Assembly (NCBI RefSeq): GCF_902506535.1
Contig: NZ_LR733827.1
Span: forward strand, 1,632,091-1,696,090
Length of the DNA: 64,000 nucleotides
From: Pseudomonas sp. 8Z
Lineage (GTDB): Bacteria > Pseudomonadota > Gammaproteobacteria > Pseudomonadales > Pseudomonadaceae
Reading direction: 5' to 3'
The notes beneath the pieces were generated by a model. That model saw only the letters and a list, made by a program, of their open reading frames with translations, was not told the origin of the DNA and made no database searches. Both the position numbers and the translations under genes were made by a program. This document shows positions 1 to 7,809 of the stretch, piece by piece; the stretch's first letter is position 1; each line of letters starts with the position of its first letter.

Positions 1-142
1 CACCACCCACCTGCTGTACCTGGCCCGCGCCGTGACGCCCGGCAGCTACCGCGTACCGCCACCGCAGGTGGAATCGATGTACCGGCCCAACTGGCAGGCA
101 CTGGGCAGTGCGCCGCAAGGGATGGTGGTGCGGGGGCGGTAA
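1..142 (+). CDS. Alpha-2-macroglobulin family protein, C-terminal fragment
   Basis: The open frame enters from the left edge (first full codon at base 2) and ends at a TAA at 140-142, leaving 46 residues of the C-terminus. The text reads TTHLLYLARAVTPGSYRVPP and then a Tyr-Arg-Pro stretch. This resembles the end of bacterial alpha-2-macroglobulins (YfhM type), which close with a bait-and-trap fold region rich in YxARxxTPG-like motifs. These periplasmic protease-trapping lipoproteins are commonly encoded directly upstream of pbpC, which is the next full gene here. Only the tail is present, so the thioester and bait regions cannot be checked. Confidence 0.75.
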   Translation, partial: TTHLLYLARAVTPGSYRVPPPQVESMYRPNWQALGSAPQGMVVRGR

Positions 143-177
143 GAACGGCCCCACTTCGCGCCGGCGCCACAGGAAAC

Positions 178-198
178 GTAGCCCGGATGCAATCCGGG
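178..198 (+). repeat. REP palindrome, left of the RAYT gene
   Basis: A GTAG tetranucleotide (178-181) is followed by a 7-bp stem, CCCGGAT (182-188) and ATCCGGG (192-198), with a GCA loop. The same 21 bases recur as an exact reverse complement at 757-777. A GTAG head plus a short GC-rich stem is the form of REPs that belong to RAYT transposases. Confidence 0.85.
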
Positions 199-223
199 AA
201 TTCTGAGCACAAGGAAGTGCGCG

Positions 224-749
224 ATGGTGAACTACCTTAGAGCAAAGGTCGCTGGCGGTTGTTATTTCCTGACGCTGACCCTACAAGACAGGCGTAGTGA
301 TTTACAGACACTCCGCCCTGCTGCGGCAGTGCTTGCGTGATACACAAACACAACGGCCCTTTCGCGTACCTGCTCTGGTGGTGTTGCCGGATCATCTGCA
401 TATGCTGATGACGCTGCCAACTGATGATGCCGACTTCTCTGCGCGAATCCGTATGCTCAAGGCCTCCTTCGTGGTCACGCTGCGCCAACAGGCAGGCTGC
501 GATGTGCGAATCAATGCCAGGGGTGAAGCCAATATTTGGCAGCGACGTTTTTGGGAACATCTGATTCGTGACGAGCAGGATTACCGCAATCATCTGGATT
601 ACATCCATCTCAACCCGGTCAAACACGGTCTGGTCGCTCGTGTACAGGATTGGCCGTTTTCCAGTTTTCATCACTATGTGCGTCAGGGCTTGCTGCCTAT
701 CGATTGGGCGGGGGGCGCAGACGTCGGGATCGAAGAAGCTGGCGAATAA
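224..749 (+). pseudogene. REP-associated tyrosine transposase (RAYT), frameshifted near its 5' end
   Basis: RAYTs are single-strand nucleases of the HUH (Y1) type that mobilise or process REP sequences. The N-terminus typical of the family (MVNYLRAKVAGGCYFLTLTL, then QDRRSDL) is read from an ATG at 224, but that frame stops at 338. The rest of the protein is in the frame that has a GTG at 297 and runs to 749. It contains the HUH motif in VVLPDHLHML, WQRRFWEHLIRDEQDYRNHL with the candidate catalytic Tyr, and IHLNPVKHGLV. The two halves join at about 300-306 after one inserted base or two lost bases. The 150-codon frame from GTG 297 could still be translated but would lack the conserved start. 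REP palindromes lie on both sides. I infer a decayed or possibly frameshift-regulated element. Confidence 0.75.
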
Positions 750-756
750 GGCAGTC

Positions 757-777
757 CCCGGATTGCATCCGGGCTAC
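757..777 (-). repeat. REP palindrome, inverted copy right of the RAYT gene
   Basis: This is the exact reverse complement of the copy at 178-198: CCCGGAT, TGC loop, ATCCGGG, then CTAC. The two copies therefore face each other across the transposase gene. Confidence 0.85.
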
Positions 778-790
778 GCGAAACCAGTAA

Positions 791-809
791 CACGGATGCA
801 ATCCGGGGG
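791..809 (+). repeat. Partial third REP copy
   Basis: CACGGATGCAATCCGGGGG repeats the core of the left REP in direct orientation with one changed base in the left stem and no GTAG head. With the copy at 757-777 it forms a BIME-like inverted pair. It ends 13 bases before the pbpC ATG, so it lies in that gene's leader. Confidence 0.7.
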
Positions 810-821
810 CTTGTGCTGAAA

Positions 822-3146
822 ATGCCATCCAAACGCCGGCGTCGATGGACGCTCATCGTTCTACTCCCCCTGGCTCTACTCTGGCTCGCCGACCGCCTCT
901 TCCCGCTACCGTTGCCCGAAGACGATCTAGCCCGCGTGGTGTTGGCCGAGGATGGCACGCCGCTGTGGCGTTTCGCCGATCACGATGGTGTGTGGCGTTA
1001 CCCGGTGACGCCGCAGGAAGTTTCGCCCTATTACCTCGACGCGCTGCTGACCTACGAGGATCGCTGGTTTCGCCAGCACCCAGGCATCAATCCGTTGGCA
1101 CTGGCGCGCGCCGCTTGGCAGAACCTGTCCGGTGGGCGCGTGGTGTCCGGCGGCAGCACACTGTCGATGCAGGTGGCGCGGCTGCTCGATCCGCATGCGC
1201 GTGACATGGCTGGCAAACTCAAGCAGCTCTGGCGCACCGCGCAGTTGGAGTGGCACCTGTCCAAGGACGAGATCCTCACGCTGTACCTCAATCGCGCGCC
1301 GTTTGGTGGCACCTTGCAGGGCGTGGCGGCGGCGAGCTGGAGCTACCTGGGCAAGCCACCGAGCCAGCTCACCCGCGCCGAGGCCGCCTTGCTCGCGGTG
1401 CTGCCACAGGCGCCCAGTCGTTTGCGCCCGGATCGTCACCCCGAGCGTGCCCAGGCCGCGCGCGACAAGGTGCTGCGGCGCCTGGCCGAGTTCCGGGTGT
1501 GGCCACAGGCGCAGATCGACGCCGCACTGGAGGAGCCGGTGTTTCTCGCTCCGCGTCGCGAGCCGAGCCTGGCCCCCCTGCTGGCGCGAAGGCTGGATCG
1601 CTCTGCTCGCTCGCCGCTGATCCGCACCAACCTCGATGCCACGTTGCAATTGCGCCTGGAGGACTTGCTGCTGGGCTGGCGCGCACGTCTGCCAGAACGG
1701 ACCTCGGCGGCGATTCTGGTGGTCGAGCACGAGAGCATGGCGGTGCGCGCCTACCTTGGCTCGGTGGATATCGGCGATGCCTCGCGCTTCGGCCATGTCG
1801 ACATGGTGCGCGCGTTGCGCTCGCCCGGCTCGACACTGAAGCCCTTTCTCTATGGCCTGGCCCTGGACGCCGGACTGATTCACTCCGAGTCGCTGTTGCA
1901 GGACGTGCCCCGGCATTACGGCGATTACCGCCCCGGCAACTTCGCCGCCGGTTTCAGCGGCCCGGTGTCGGCCAGCAGTGCGCTGGCGACCTCGCTCAAT
2001 CTGCCGGCCGTGCAACTGCTCGAAGCCTATGGGCCGAAGCGTTTTGCCGGTGAGCTGCGTGCGGCCGGCCTGCCGATTCGTTTGCCGGCCCTGGCTGAGC
2101 CCAGCCTGGCGCTGATCCTCGGCGGCGGCGGTACGCGCCTGGAGTCGCTGGTCGGCGGCTACAGCGCCTTCGCCCGTGGCGGCATGGTCGCGCGCCCACG
2201 CTTGCAACCGAGCGATACGCTGCGCGAACGACGCCTGCTTTCACCGGGCGCGGCATGGATCATCCGGCGCATTCTCAGCGGTCAGGCGCGGCCTGATCGT
2301 GACCCACGCGCGCAGTTGGCGCAGCGCCCCGGCCTGGCCTGGAAAACCGGCACCAGCTATGGCTTTCGCGATGCCTGGGCGATTGGCGTCGGCCCGCGTT
2401 ATCTGGTTGGTGTTTGGATTGGCCGCCCGGACGGCACGCCCGTACCCGGCCAGTTCGGCCTGGCCTCCGCCGCGCCCTTGTTGCTACAGGTGCATGATTT
2501 GCTGGTGGGGCGCGACAGTCAGCGCGGGCTGGCGCCGCCGCCTGATCCGCAGCCCGCGACGGTCGGTGTCGCGGCAATCTGTTGGCCACTGGGGCAGCCC
2601 ATGGACAAGGGCGACGCCAATTGCCGCCGCCAACGCTTCGCCTGGACACTCGACGGCACCACGCCGCCGACCCTGCTGGCCGCTGATCAGCCCATGGGCA
2701 GTGGTTTGCGTGAGCGCTATTGGGTCAATGCCCAAGGGTTGCGCGTGGCGTCCGATTGCCCCGCTGCTCAAGCCCGTGAACTGGTGCTCTGGCCCGCGCC
2801 GCTGGAGCCCTGGCTGCCACCGCGTGAACGGCGTGCCGCGCGCCTGCCTGCCAGCGACCCACAATGCCCGCCGCCGCCGAGCAGCCAGGCGGCGCCGCTG
2901 AGCATCGTCGGCGTGCGCGAAGGTGACCGTTTGCGTCGCCCGCAAGGCAGCAGCGAGGCACTGCGCCTGAGCCTGTCGACCCTCGGCGGCAGTGGTCGGC
3001 GTTGGTGGTTCGTCGATGGCGAGCCGCAGGCCGAGACCCTGGCCGCTGCCCCGTTCGAGCATGCCTTTGCGCTTGGCCACCACCAAGTCAGCGTGCTCGA
3101 TGAGGGTGGGCAGACGGCCAGCCTTAGGTTCAGCGTCGGGCCTTGA
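822..3146 (+). CDS. pbpC: Penicillin-binding protein 1C
   Basis: This is a class A peptidoglycan synthase of 774 residues, anchored in the inner membrane by the segment at about residues 10-25 (LIVLLPLALLWLADRLF). The glycosyltransferase domain shows the catalytic Glu in YEDRWF (Glu79) and the SGGSTLSMQVARLL block. The transpeptidase domain has SxxK as S337-T-L-K340, SxN as S391-L-N393, and KTG at 508-510. A C-terminal domain of the PBP1C type follows to the end. I chose the ATG at 822. A GTG nine bases upstream is in frame but would put the start inside the REP leader. The gene follows an alpha-2-macroglobulin gene, a common PBP1C partner, although a RAYT/REP unit now separates them. Confidence 0.93.
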   Translation: MPSKRRRRWTLIVLLPLALLWLADRLFPLPLPEDDLARVVLAEDGTPLWRFADHDGVWRYPVTPQEVSPYYLDALLTYEDRWFRQHPGINPLALARAAWQNLSGGRVVSGGSTLSMQVARLLDPHARDMAGKLKQLWRTAQLEWHLSKDEILTLYLNRAPFGGTLQGVAAASWSYLGKPPSQLTRAEAALLAVLPQAPSRLRPDRHPERAQAARDKVLRRLAEFRVWPQAQIDAALEEPVFLAPRREPSLAPLLARRLDRSARSPLIRTNLDATLQLRLEDLLLGWRARLPERTSAAILVVEHESMAVRAYLGSVDIGDASRFGHVDMVRALRSPGSTLKPFLYGLALDAGLIHSESLLQDVPRHYGDYRPGNFAAGFSGPVSASSALATSLNLPAVQLLEAYGPKRFAGELRAAGLPIRLPALAEPSLALILGGGGTRLESLVGGYSAFARGGMVARPRLQPSDTLRERRLLSPGAAWIIRRILSGQARPDRDPRAQLAQRPGLAWKTGTSYGFRDAWAIGVGPRYLVGVWIGRPDGTPVPGQFGLASAAPLLLQVHDLLVGRDSQRGLAPPPDPQPATVGVAAICWPLGQPMDKGDANCRRQRFAWTLDGTTPPTLLAADQPMGSGLRERYWVNAQGLRVASDCPAAQARELVLWPAPLEPWLPPRERRAARLPASDPQCPPPPSSQAAPLSIVGVREGDRLRRPQGSSEALRLSLSTLGGSGRRWWFVDGEPQAETLAAAPFEHAFALGHHQVSVLDEGGQTASLRFSVGP

Positions 3147-3164
3147 TGGAGCGACTGGGACGAT

Positions 3165-3194
3165 GGCTACTCGTTTACCCATAAACGAATAGCC
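3165..3194. terminator. Hairpin between convergent pbpC and the GNAT gene
   Basis: GGCTACTCGTTTA and TAAACGAATAGCC form a 13-bp stem with one mismatch and a CCCA loop. There is no clear T tract on either side, so termination is likely from its position between two converging genes but not certain. Confidence 0.45.
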
Positions 3195-3261
3195 TGATCT
3201 ATCTGGCGGATTTGCATGGCGTCTGCCTGGACATGCTACGGGTAATAGCTAAGCGCGCGCC

Positions 3262-3762
3262 TTATAACGGCTTCTCCATCGCTATCAATGCCGCCCTGTC
3301 GCCAGCGGCTGAGCAGCGTTCGACGATGGCGACGGGTTTGTAGCCCAGACGGGTGTAGAGCAGCAGACCGCTCACGTTGGCGTTGAAGCACGACACTTTC
3401 ATCAGTGGCGCCTTGTAGCGCTGCTGGGCGAGGCTTTCCATCACCGCTACCAGATACTGGGCCACGCCTTGGCTGCGTGCCCAAGGCGCCACCATCAGGT
3501 TGCCCAGGGCGCAGAATTCGCCATGCTGCCATTGGTAGAAATTGGCGAAACCGGCGATCCGGCCGTCGAGCTCTACCACGGTGCTTTCGCGGCGCTCGGC
3601 GATAGCGGCGGCCAGTTGACCGACATTCAGCGGCCAGATGGCCTTGGGGTAGCTGAAGAACAGTTCCTCCATGGTCTGTGGAAAACCGACCACCTCACTC
3701 AAGTCAGCGGCGCTAGCTGGGCGGTGTTGCAGGGCTGAATACAAGCGGGGTTCCTCGGTCAA
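3262..3762 (-). CDS. GNAT family N-acetyltransferase
   Basis: A 166-residue protein with the acetyl-CoA binding region of GNAT enzymes: LGNLMVAPWARSQGVAQYLV matches motif A (V-x-P-x-x-R-x-x-G-x-A), and NVSGLLLYTRLGYKPVAIVE matches motif B with the usual Asn and Tyr. The substrate cannot be told. The start is a TTG at 3762 that overlaps the TGA of the upstream lipoprotein gene. The first in-frame ATG (3675) would remove the first beta strand, so TTG is preferred, though it is a weak start. The overlap points to translational coupling with the two DUF4136 genes. Confidence 0.82.
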   Translation of the reverse strand: MTEEPRLYSALQHRPASAADLSEVVGFPQTMEELFFSYPKAIWPLNVGQLAAAIAERRESTVVELDGRIAGFANFYQWQHGEFCALGNLMVAPWARSQGVAQYLVAVMESLAQQRYKAPLMKVSCFNANVSGLLLYTRLGYKPVAIVERCSAAGDRAALIAMEKPL

Positions 3763-4310
3763 TGTGGCGGATATTGCGCGAGAATCTGCGTCACGGTTTC
3801 CCGGATCGTCCGCTCACGTTCAGCCGGGCTGAGCGCCTGGCTGCTCACAAGTTGTTCGCCACTACCACGCCAAACCAACTTGCCGTCCTTGGCGTCGTAG
3901 AGGTCGATCTGCAAGGTGGCGACCTTGTAGTCCAGGCGGCGCGTTTCACTGAACGCCGGACCGCCCCAGTAACCGCCCCAATGGCCACCCCAGCCGCCGT
4001 ATTGGGTGGTGATCTGATCCTGGCGCTCATCGACGCTCAAGACGACTTGCACCTTGAGATCGCCCTGGCTAGCGCCAGTCTGGCGCAAGCCGCGCTGCTC
4101 CAGTTGATCATGCAGCGCCTGGCTGATGCGCTGTTCGGTCAGGTCGCTCTTGAGGCGAGCGTCGTCGGGTTGGTAGACGAAGGCTTTATCCATCCAGCGC
4201 CAACTGCGGTAGGCGCTGAAGTCGCGATTGGGGTCGAAGTCATGCTCCAGGTTGATGCTGGCGCAGCCCGTCAGCAGCAGGGCGAAAAGCAGACTGAGCA
4301 AGGTACGCAT
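3759..4310 (-). CDS. DUF4136 domain lipoprotein (copy 2)
   Basis: A 183-residue lipoprotein with signal peptide MRTLLSLLFALLLTGCAS, whose lipobox Cys is at residue 16. It then has a DUF4136 domain (FDPNRDFSAYRSWRWMD, the RIxxALxxQLxxRG helix, and LQIDLYDAKDGKLVWRGSG). A Gly/Trp/Tyr-rich loop (YGGWGGHWGGYWGG) sits in the middle. The function of the family is not established; it is an envelope lipoprotein. The ATG at 4310 has GGAG six bases upstream and the lipobox at the expected place; longer upstream starts are rejected. It lies 16 bases after its paralogue at 4327-4923, and both proteins end in YPPH. Confidence 0.88.
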   Translation of the reverse strand: MRTLLSLLFALLLTGCASINLEHDFDPNRDFSAYRSWRWMDKAFVYQPDDARLKSDLTEQRISQALHDQLEQRGLRQTGASQGDLKVQVVLSVDERQDQITTQYGGWGGHWGGYWGGPAFSETRRLDYKVATLQIDLYDAKDGKLVWRGSGEQLVSSQALSPAERERTIRETVTQILAQYPPH

Positions 4311-4326
4311 GCTGAACTCCTGATGA

Positions 4327-4923
4327 TCAGTGCGGCGGGTAGCCGCTGAGCGCTTTACCGATAGCCGCGCGTACGGCATCGGCCTGGGCACGTTGATCCT
4401 TATTGGCCAGCGCTTCGCCGCTGCCGGACCAGACCACTTGGCGGTCGTGGGCGTCGATCATTTCCAGGCGTACCACCAGCACTTTTTCCTCATAGGTCCG
4501 CACGATGGGCGTGCTGCCCCAGGCACCATACTGCCGTCCCCAGGGGCCGCCGCCATAGTAAGCACCGGCATCGTCCTGGTACTGGCGCAGGCGGGTTTCC
4601 TGGGTCATGCGGGCATTGATCAGCAGATCGCCGTTGCCGCTCTGGGCCGGGCGCAGGCCGTATTGGTCGAGCCCGGCGCTGACGCTGTCGGCCAACTGCG
4701 CGCCACCGAGCCAGGCCGCGCCAGATGGCGCCCTGCCGCCATCCCAGCTCCAGGTGCGATAGCGCCCGTAGTCGCGCACGGGCGCCGGGTAGGCGCTGCG
4801 GTCAAAGGTGTTGGCGGCCCCTGGCGGTGCCGGTGGCATCGGCAGGGATTGGGCCTGGTAAGGGTTCTGGCTCTGGCAGGCGGCCAGCAGTGGTAGGACG
4901 AGTAAGGCTATGACGCTGCGCAT
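4327..4923 (-). CDS. DUF4136 domain lipoprotein (copy 1)
   Basis: A 198-residue lipoprotein starting MRSVIALLVLPLLAACQSQ, with the lipobox Cys near residue 16. The DUF4136 domain follows (DYGRYRTWSWDGGR, DLLINARMTQETRLRQY, VRLEMIDAHDRQVVWSGSG). It carries its own Gly/Tyr-rich insert (YYGGGPWGRQYGAW) and ends in GYPPH like its neighbour. The ATG at 4923 is preferred to the ATG six bases earlier because a GGAG sits at proper distance only from the former. It is probably the first gene of a three-gene unit with the second lipoprotein and the GNAT gene. Confidence 0.87.
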   Translation of the reverse strand: MRSVIALLVLPLLAACQSQNPYQAQSLPMPPAPPGAANTFDRSAYPAPVRDYGRYRTWSWDGGRAPSGAAWLGGAQLADSVSAGLDQYGLRPAQSGNGDLLINARMTQETRLRQYQDDAGAYYGGGPWGRQYGAWGSTPIVRTYEEKVLVVRLEMIDAHDRQVVWSGSGEALANKDQRAQADAVRAAIGKALSGYPPH

Positions 4924-5000
4924 GGTCATCTCCGGGTTACGCTCGACATCAGCGCTGTGCATTCAGGCTACGCCTGGCTTTTGGTCGGCTTCAACTGCGT

Positions 5001-5750
5001 TCACAGGGGCCGACAGATCCAGTGCAGGTAACGGCCGAGCCCTTCGAAACTGGGATGGCGGCGGTGCGCCAGCTCCATCTCCAGCAGGTCGAGCAGGTCG
5101 GCCTTGGCCTGAAACTCCTGCGGCATGTAGTCGTGGAACACGCGCACGCCGCTACGGCTTTCGACCTGCCAGTGCGTGGCGAGTTGCGTGCCCAGCTCGC
5201 GCGGGTCGAGCGGTTGCTGTGGTGTCAGGCTCTGCCCTTCGCCAGCGAAGCGCGCCTTGCGCAGCTTGCGAAAGTGCCCCTTGAGCAGGTTGCGGTAGAT
5301 CAGTGCGTCCTTGTTGTAGAAGGCCAGCGACAGCCAGCCGCCCTTGGCCGTCAATTGATGCAGCACTGGCAGGATGGCGGCGGGCTCGGCCAGCCATTCC
5401 AGCACGGCGTGGCACAGCACCAGATCGTAGGGCTGTGGCAACTGGCCGAGCAGTTCCTGCCAGGGTGCCTGGATGAAAGTGGCGCTCTGGCCTGCTTCGG
5501 CAAAGCGCTGGCGGGCGCCTTCGAGCATCGGTTCGGCGGGTTCGGCGAGGGTCACATCATGGCCCTGCTGAGCCAGCCATAGGCTCATATGACCGAGGCC
5601 TGCGCCCACGTCGAGCACACGCAGCGGGCGTTCGGGCAGGGCTTCGGCCAGGTCGGCCTGCAGCACAGCCAGGCGGATGGCGCCTTTGGCGCCACCGTAG
5701 ATTTTCTCGGCGAAACGGGTGGCGAGTTCGTCGAAATGGCGGTCGCTCAT
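5001..5750 (-). CDS. cmoM: tRNA 5-carboxymethoxyuridine methyltransferase CmoM
   Basis: A 249-residue SAM-dependent methyltransferase. The N-terminal DRHFDELATRFAEKIYGGAK is typical of CmoM, which methylates the cmo5U at tRNA position 34. The SAM-binding motif I is VLDVGAGLGHMSLWLAQQG, and LVLCHAVLEWLAEP matches the post-motif region. The Lys/Tyr-rich FYNKDALIYRNLLKGHF segment is also characteristic. The start at 5750 (MSDRHF) overlaps the TGA of the upstream MazG-like gene as ATGA, so the two are translationally coupled. Confidence 0.87.
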   Translation of the reverse strand: MSDRHFDELATRFAEKIYGGAKGAIRLAVLQADLAEALPERPLRVLDVGAGLGHMSLWLAQQGHDVTLAEPAEPMLEGARQRFAEAGQSATFIQAPWQELLGQLPQPYDLVLCHAVLEWLAEPAAILPVLHQLTAKGGWLSLAFYNKDALIYRNLLKGHFRKLRKARFAGEGQSLTPQQPLDPRELGTQLATHWQVESRSGVRVFHDYMPQEFQAKADLLDLLEMELAHRRHPSFEGLGRYLHWICRPL

Positions 5751-6052
5751 CGGGCAAAACGCCTTTCGCTGTCGGCCAGTTTGGCGCGTACCACTTCGTC
5801 CATATCCAGCCCCAGTTCGCTGCATAGGAGCAGGAGATAGAGCACGATGTCGCCAACTTCCTGGCCAGCATGGGCGAGTTTGTCAGCCGCCAGCGTGCGT
5901 GATTCGTCTTCGCTCAGCCATTGGAATATTTCCACCAGCTCGGCCATTTCCACGCTGGCGGCCATGGCCAGGTTCTTCGGGCTGTGGAAGCGCTTCCACT
6001 GGTTGGCATCGCGAATGGCGTGCAGGCGGGCGGTGAGTTCGGGCAGGTTCAT
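5747..6052 (-). CDS. MazG-like nucleotide pyrophosphohydrolase
   Basis: A 101-residue all-alpha NTP-PPase of the MazG-like type. The metal-binding signature is present as EMAELVEIFQW (ExxE), followed by HAGQEVGDIVLYLLLLCSELG (ExxD). Such enzymes hydrolyse (d)NTPs to NMP and PPi, probably as house-cleaning; the exact substrate is unknown. GGAG lies six bases before the ATG at 6052. Its TGA overlaps the cmoM start. Confidence 0.85.
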   Translation of the reverse strand: MNLPELTARLHAIRDANQWKRFHSPKNLAMAASVEMAELVEIFQWLSEDESRTLAADKLAHAGQEVGDIVLYLLLLCSELGLDMDEVVRAKLADSERRFAR

Positions 6053-6212
6053 CGGGGGCTCCTTTCGAGCCGCATAGCTTCGGCGTGAACGCCGCGCGCT
6101 GCAAGCAGCGCTTTGTCTTCACGGGCTTTCGCTAAGGCACTGCGGTGGTCTGTCGCGCGGCAACCAACCACAGAGTCGGTGGCGCAATTAGCAGCTAATC
6201 TTTCATGGTGTA

Positions 6213-6226
6213 TTGACCCAGATCAA
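6213..6226 (+). promoter_or_regulatory. ANR/FNR-type site upstream of cioAB
   Basis: TTGACCCAGATCAA matches the ANR/FNR pattern TTGAT-N4-ATCAA with one mismatch. It lies 142 bases before the cioA ATG, inside the 315-base gap 6053-6367, which otherwise shows no gene. In P. aeruginosa ANR represses cioAB at low oxygen, so a repressor or modulator role is likely. The distance to the transcription start cannot be fixed here. Confidence 0.65.
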
Positions 6227-6367
6227 TGCACCGGTTTGCGCGACCCACTCTGGCTCACGGGCATTTGCCCGCATAAGAACAACAGTGCTGCGTGTGACTC
6301 CAACGCCTGGAGTCTGTGGCTCGGCTTTGCGTGCCGAGGCCGAGATAACCCTGAACGAGGACGTGTC

Positions 6368-7807
6368 ATGTTTGGCCTAGAGGCGCTCGAACTTGCCCGT
6401 ATTCAATTTGCCTTCACCATTTCCTTCCACATCATCTTCCCGGCCATCACCATCGGGCTGGCCAGTTACCTGGCCGTACTCGAAGGCCTGTGGCTGAAAA
6501 CCAGCAATACGGTGTACCGCGACCTCTACCACTTCTGGTCGAAGATCTTCGCGGTCAACTTCGGCATGGGCGTGGTTTCCGGCCTGGTCATGGCTTACCA
6601 GTTCGGCACCAACTGGAGCGCGTTTTCCGACTTCGCCGGGGCGGTCACCGGGCCGCTGCTGACTTACGAGGTGCTCACTGCGTTCTTCCTCGAAGCGGGC
6701 TTTCTCGGCGTCATGCTGTTTGGCTGGAATCGCGTCGGGCCGGGGCTGCACTTCTTTTCCACGGTGATGGTGGCCATCGGCACGCTGATTTCCACCTTCT
6801 GGATTCTCGCCTCCAATAGCTGGATGCACACGCCGCAGGGCTTCGAGATCGTCGATGGGCGAGTGATCCCGGTGGACTGGTTCGCCGTGGTTTTCAATCC
6901 TTCGTTCCCCTATCGCCTGGCGCACATGGCCACAGCGGCGTTTCTTGCCACCGCCTTCTTCGTCGGTGCTTCGGCGGCCTGGCATCTGCTGCGCGGGCGC
7001 GACAATCCGGCGATCCGCAAGATGCTGTCGATGTCCTTGTGGATGGCGTTGATCGTCGCCCCTGTGCAGGCCTTCATCGGCGACCTGCATGGTCTGAATA
7101 CGCTGAAGTACCAGCCGGCCAAGATCGCCGCGATGGAAGGCCACTGGGAGAACGTCGGTGACGAGCCGACGCCGTTGATCCTCTTCGGCTGGCCGGACAT
7201 GCAGCGCGAGGAAACCCGCTTCAAGGTGGAGATTCCCGGCCTGGCCAGCCTGATCCTGACGCACAGTCTGGATAAGCAGGTGCCTGCACTCAAGGAGTTC
7301 GCTCCCGAGGATCGGCCCAACTCAACGGTGGTGTTCTGGACGTTCCGCATCATGGTCGCCATGGGCCTGCTGATGATTCTGGTGGGCATCTGGGGCACCT
7401 GGCTGCGTCGAGGTGATCGCTTGTACCGCTCGCGTGCGTTCTTGCGCGTGGCACTGCTGATGGGGCCGAGCGGGATCATCGCCATCCTCGCCGGCTGGTA
7501 CACCACCGAGATAGGTCGTCAACCATGGATCGTGCATGGCCTGATGCGAACCGCCGATGCCGCATCCGGGCATAGTGCAACGCAGCTTGGCATCACGCTG
7601 GTGCTATTTGTGGTGGTCTATTTCCTGCTGTTCGGTGCCGGTATCGGCTACATGCTGCGCCTGGTGCGCAAGGGGCCGCAGATCGACGAGGGCAAGGCCG
7701 TCTCGGCAGGCGGCCCAGGCCAGCCACGCACGCCGGCGCGGCCGCTGTCGGCGGCCTCAGAGGGCGTGGACGAAGGTGAAACCGACAGCTTGCAGCCGAG
7801 GAACTGA
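6368..7807 (+). CDS. cioA: Cyanide-insensitive ubiquinol oxidase subunit I
   Basis: CioA is the large subunit of a bd-type quinol oxidase in the inner membrane. The 479-residue protein has about nine membrane segments. The N-terminal LARIQFAFTISFHIIFPA carries the axial His of the high-spin heme. GWNRVGPGLHFFSTVMVAIG and ILASNSWMHTPQGFE are core motifs, and KYQPAKIAAMEGHWE is the quinol-site block. The Q loop is short, as in the cyanide-insensitive branch rather than E. coli CydA. I chose the ATG at 6368 (MFGLEALELAR), since the longer upstream frame has no family similarity. It lies two bases before cioB. Confidence 0.95.
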   Translation: MFGLEALELARIQFAFTISFHIIFPAITIGLASYLAVLEGLWLKTSNTVYRDLYHFWSKIFAVNFGMGVVSGLVMAYQFGTNWSAFSDFAGAVTGPLLTYEVLTAFFLEAGFLGVMLFGWNRVGPGLHFFSTVMVAIGTLISTFWILASNSWMHTPQGFEIVDGRVIPVDWFAVVFNPSFPYRLAHMATAAFLATAFFVGASAAWHLLRGRDNPAIRKMLSMSLWMALIVAPVQAFIGDLHGLNTLKYQPAKIAAMEGHWENVGDEPTPLILFGWPDMQREETRFKVEIPGLASLILTHSLDKQVPALKEFAPEDRPNSTVVFWTFRIMVAMGLLMILVGIWGTWLRRGDRLYRSRAFLRVALLMGPSGIIAILAGWYTTEIGRQPWIVHGLMRTADAASGHSATQLGITLVLFVVVYFLLFGAGIGYMLRLVRKGPQIDEGKAVSAGGPGQPRTPARPLSAASEGVDEGETDSLQPRN

Positions 7808-7809
7808 AC

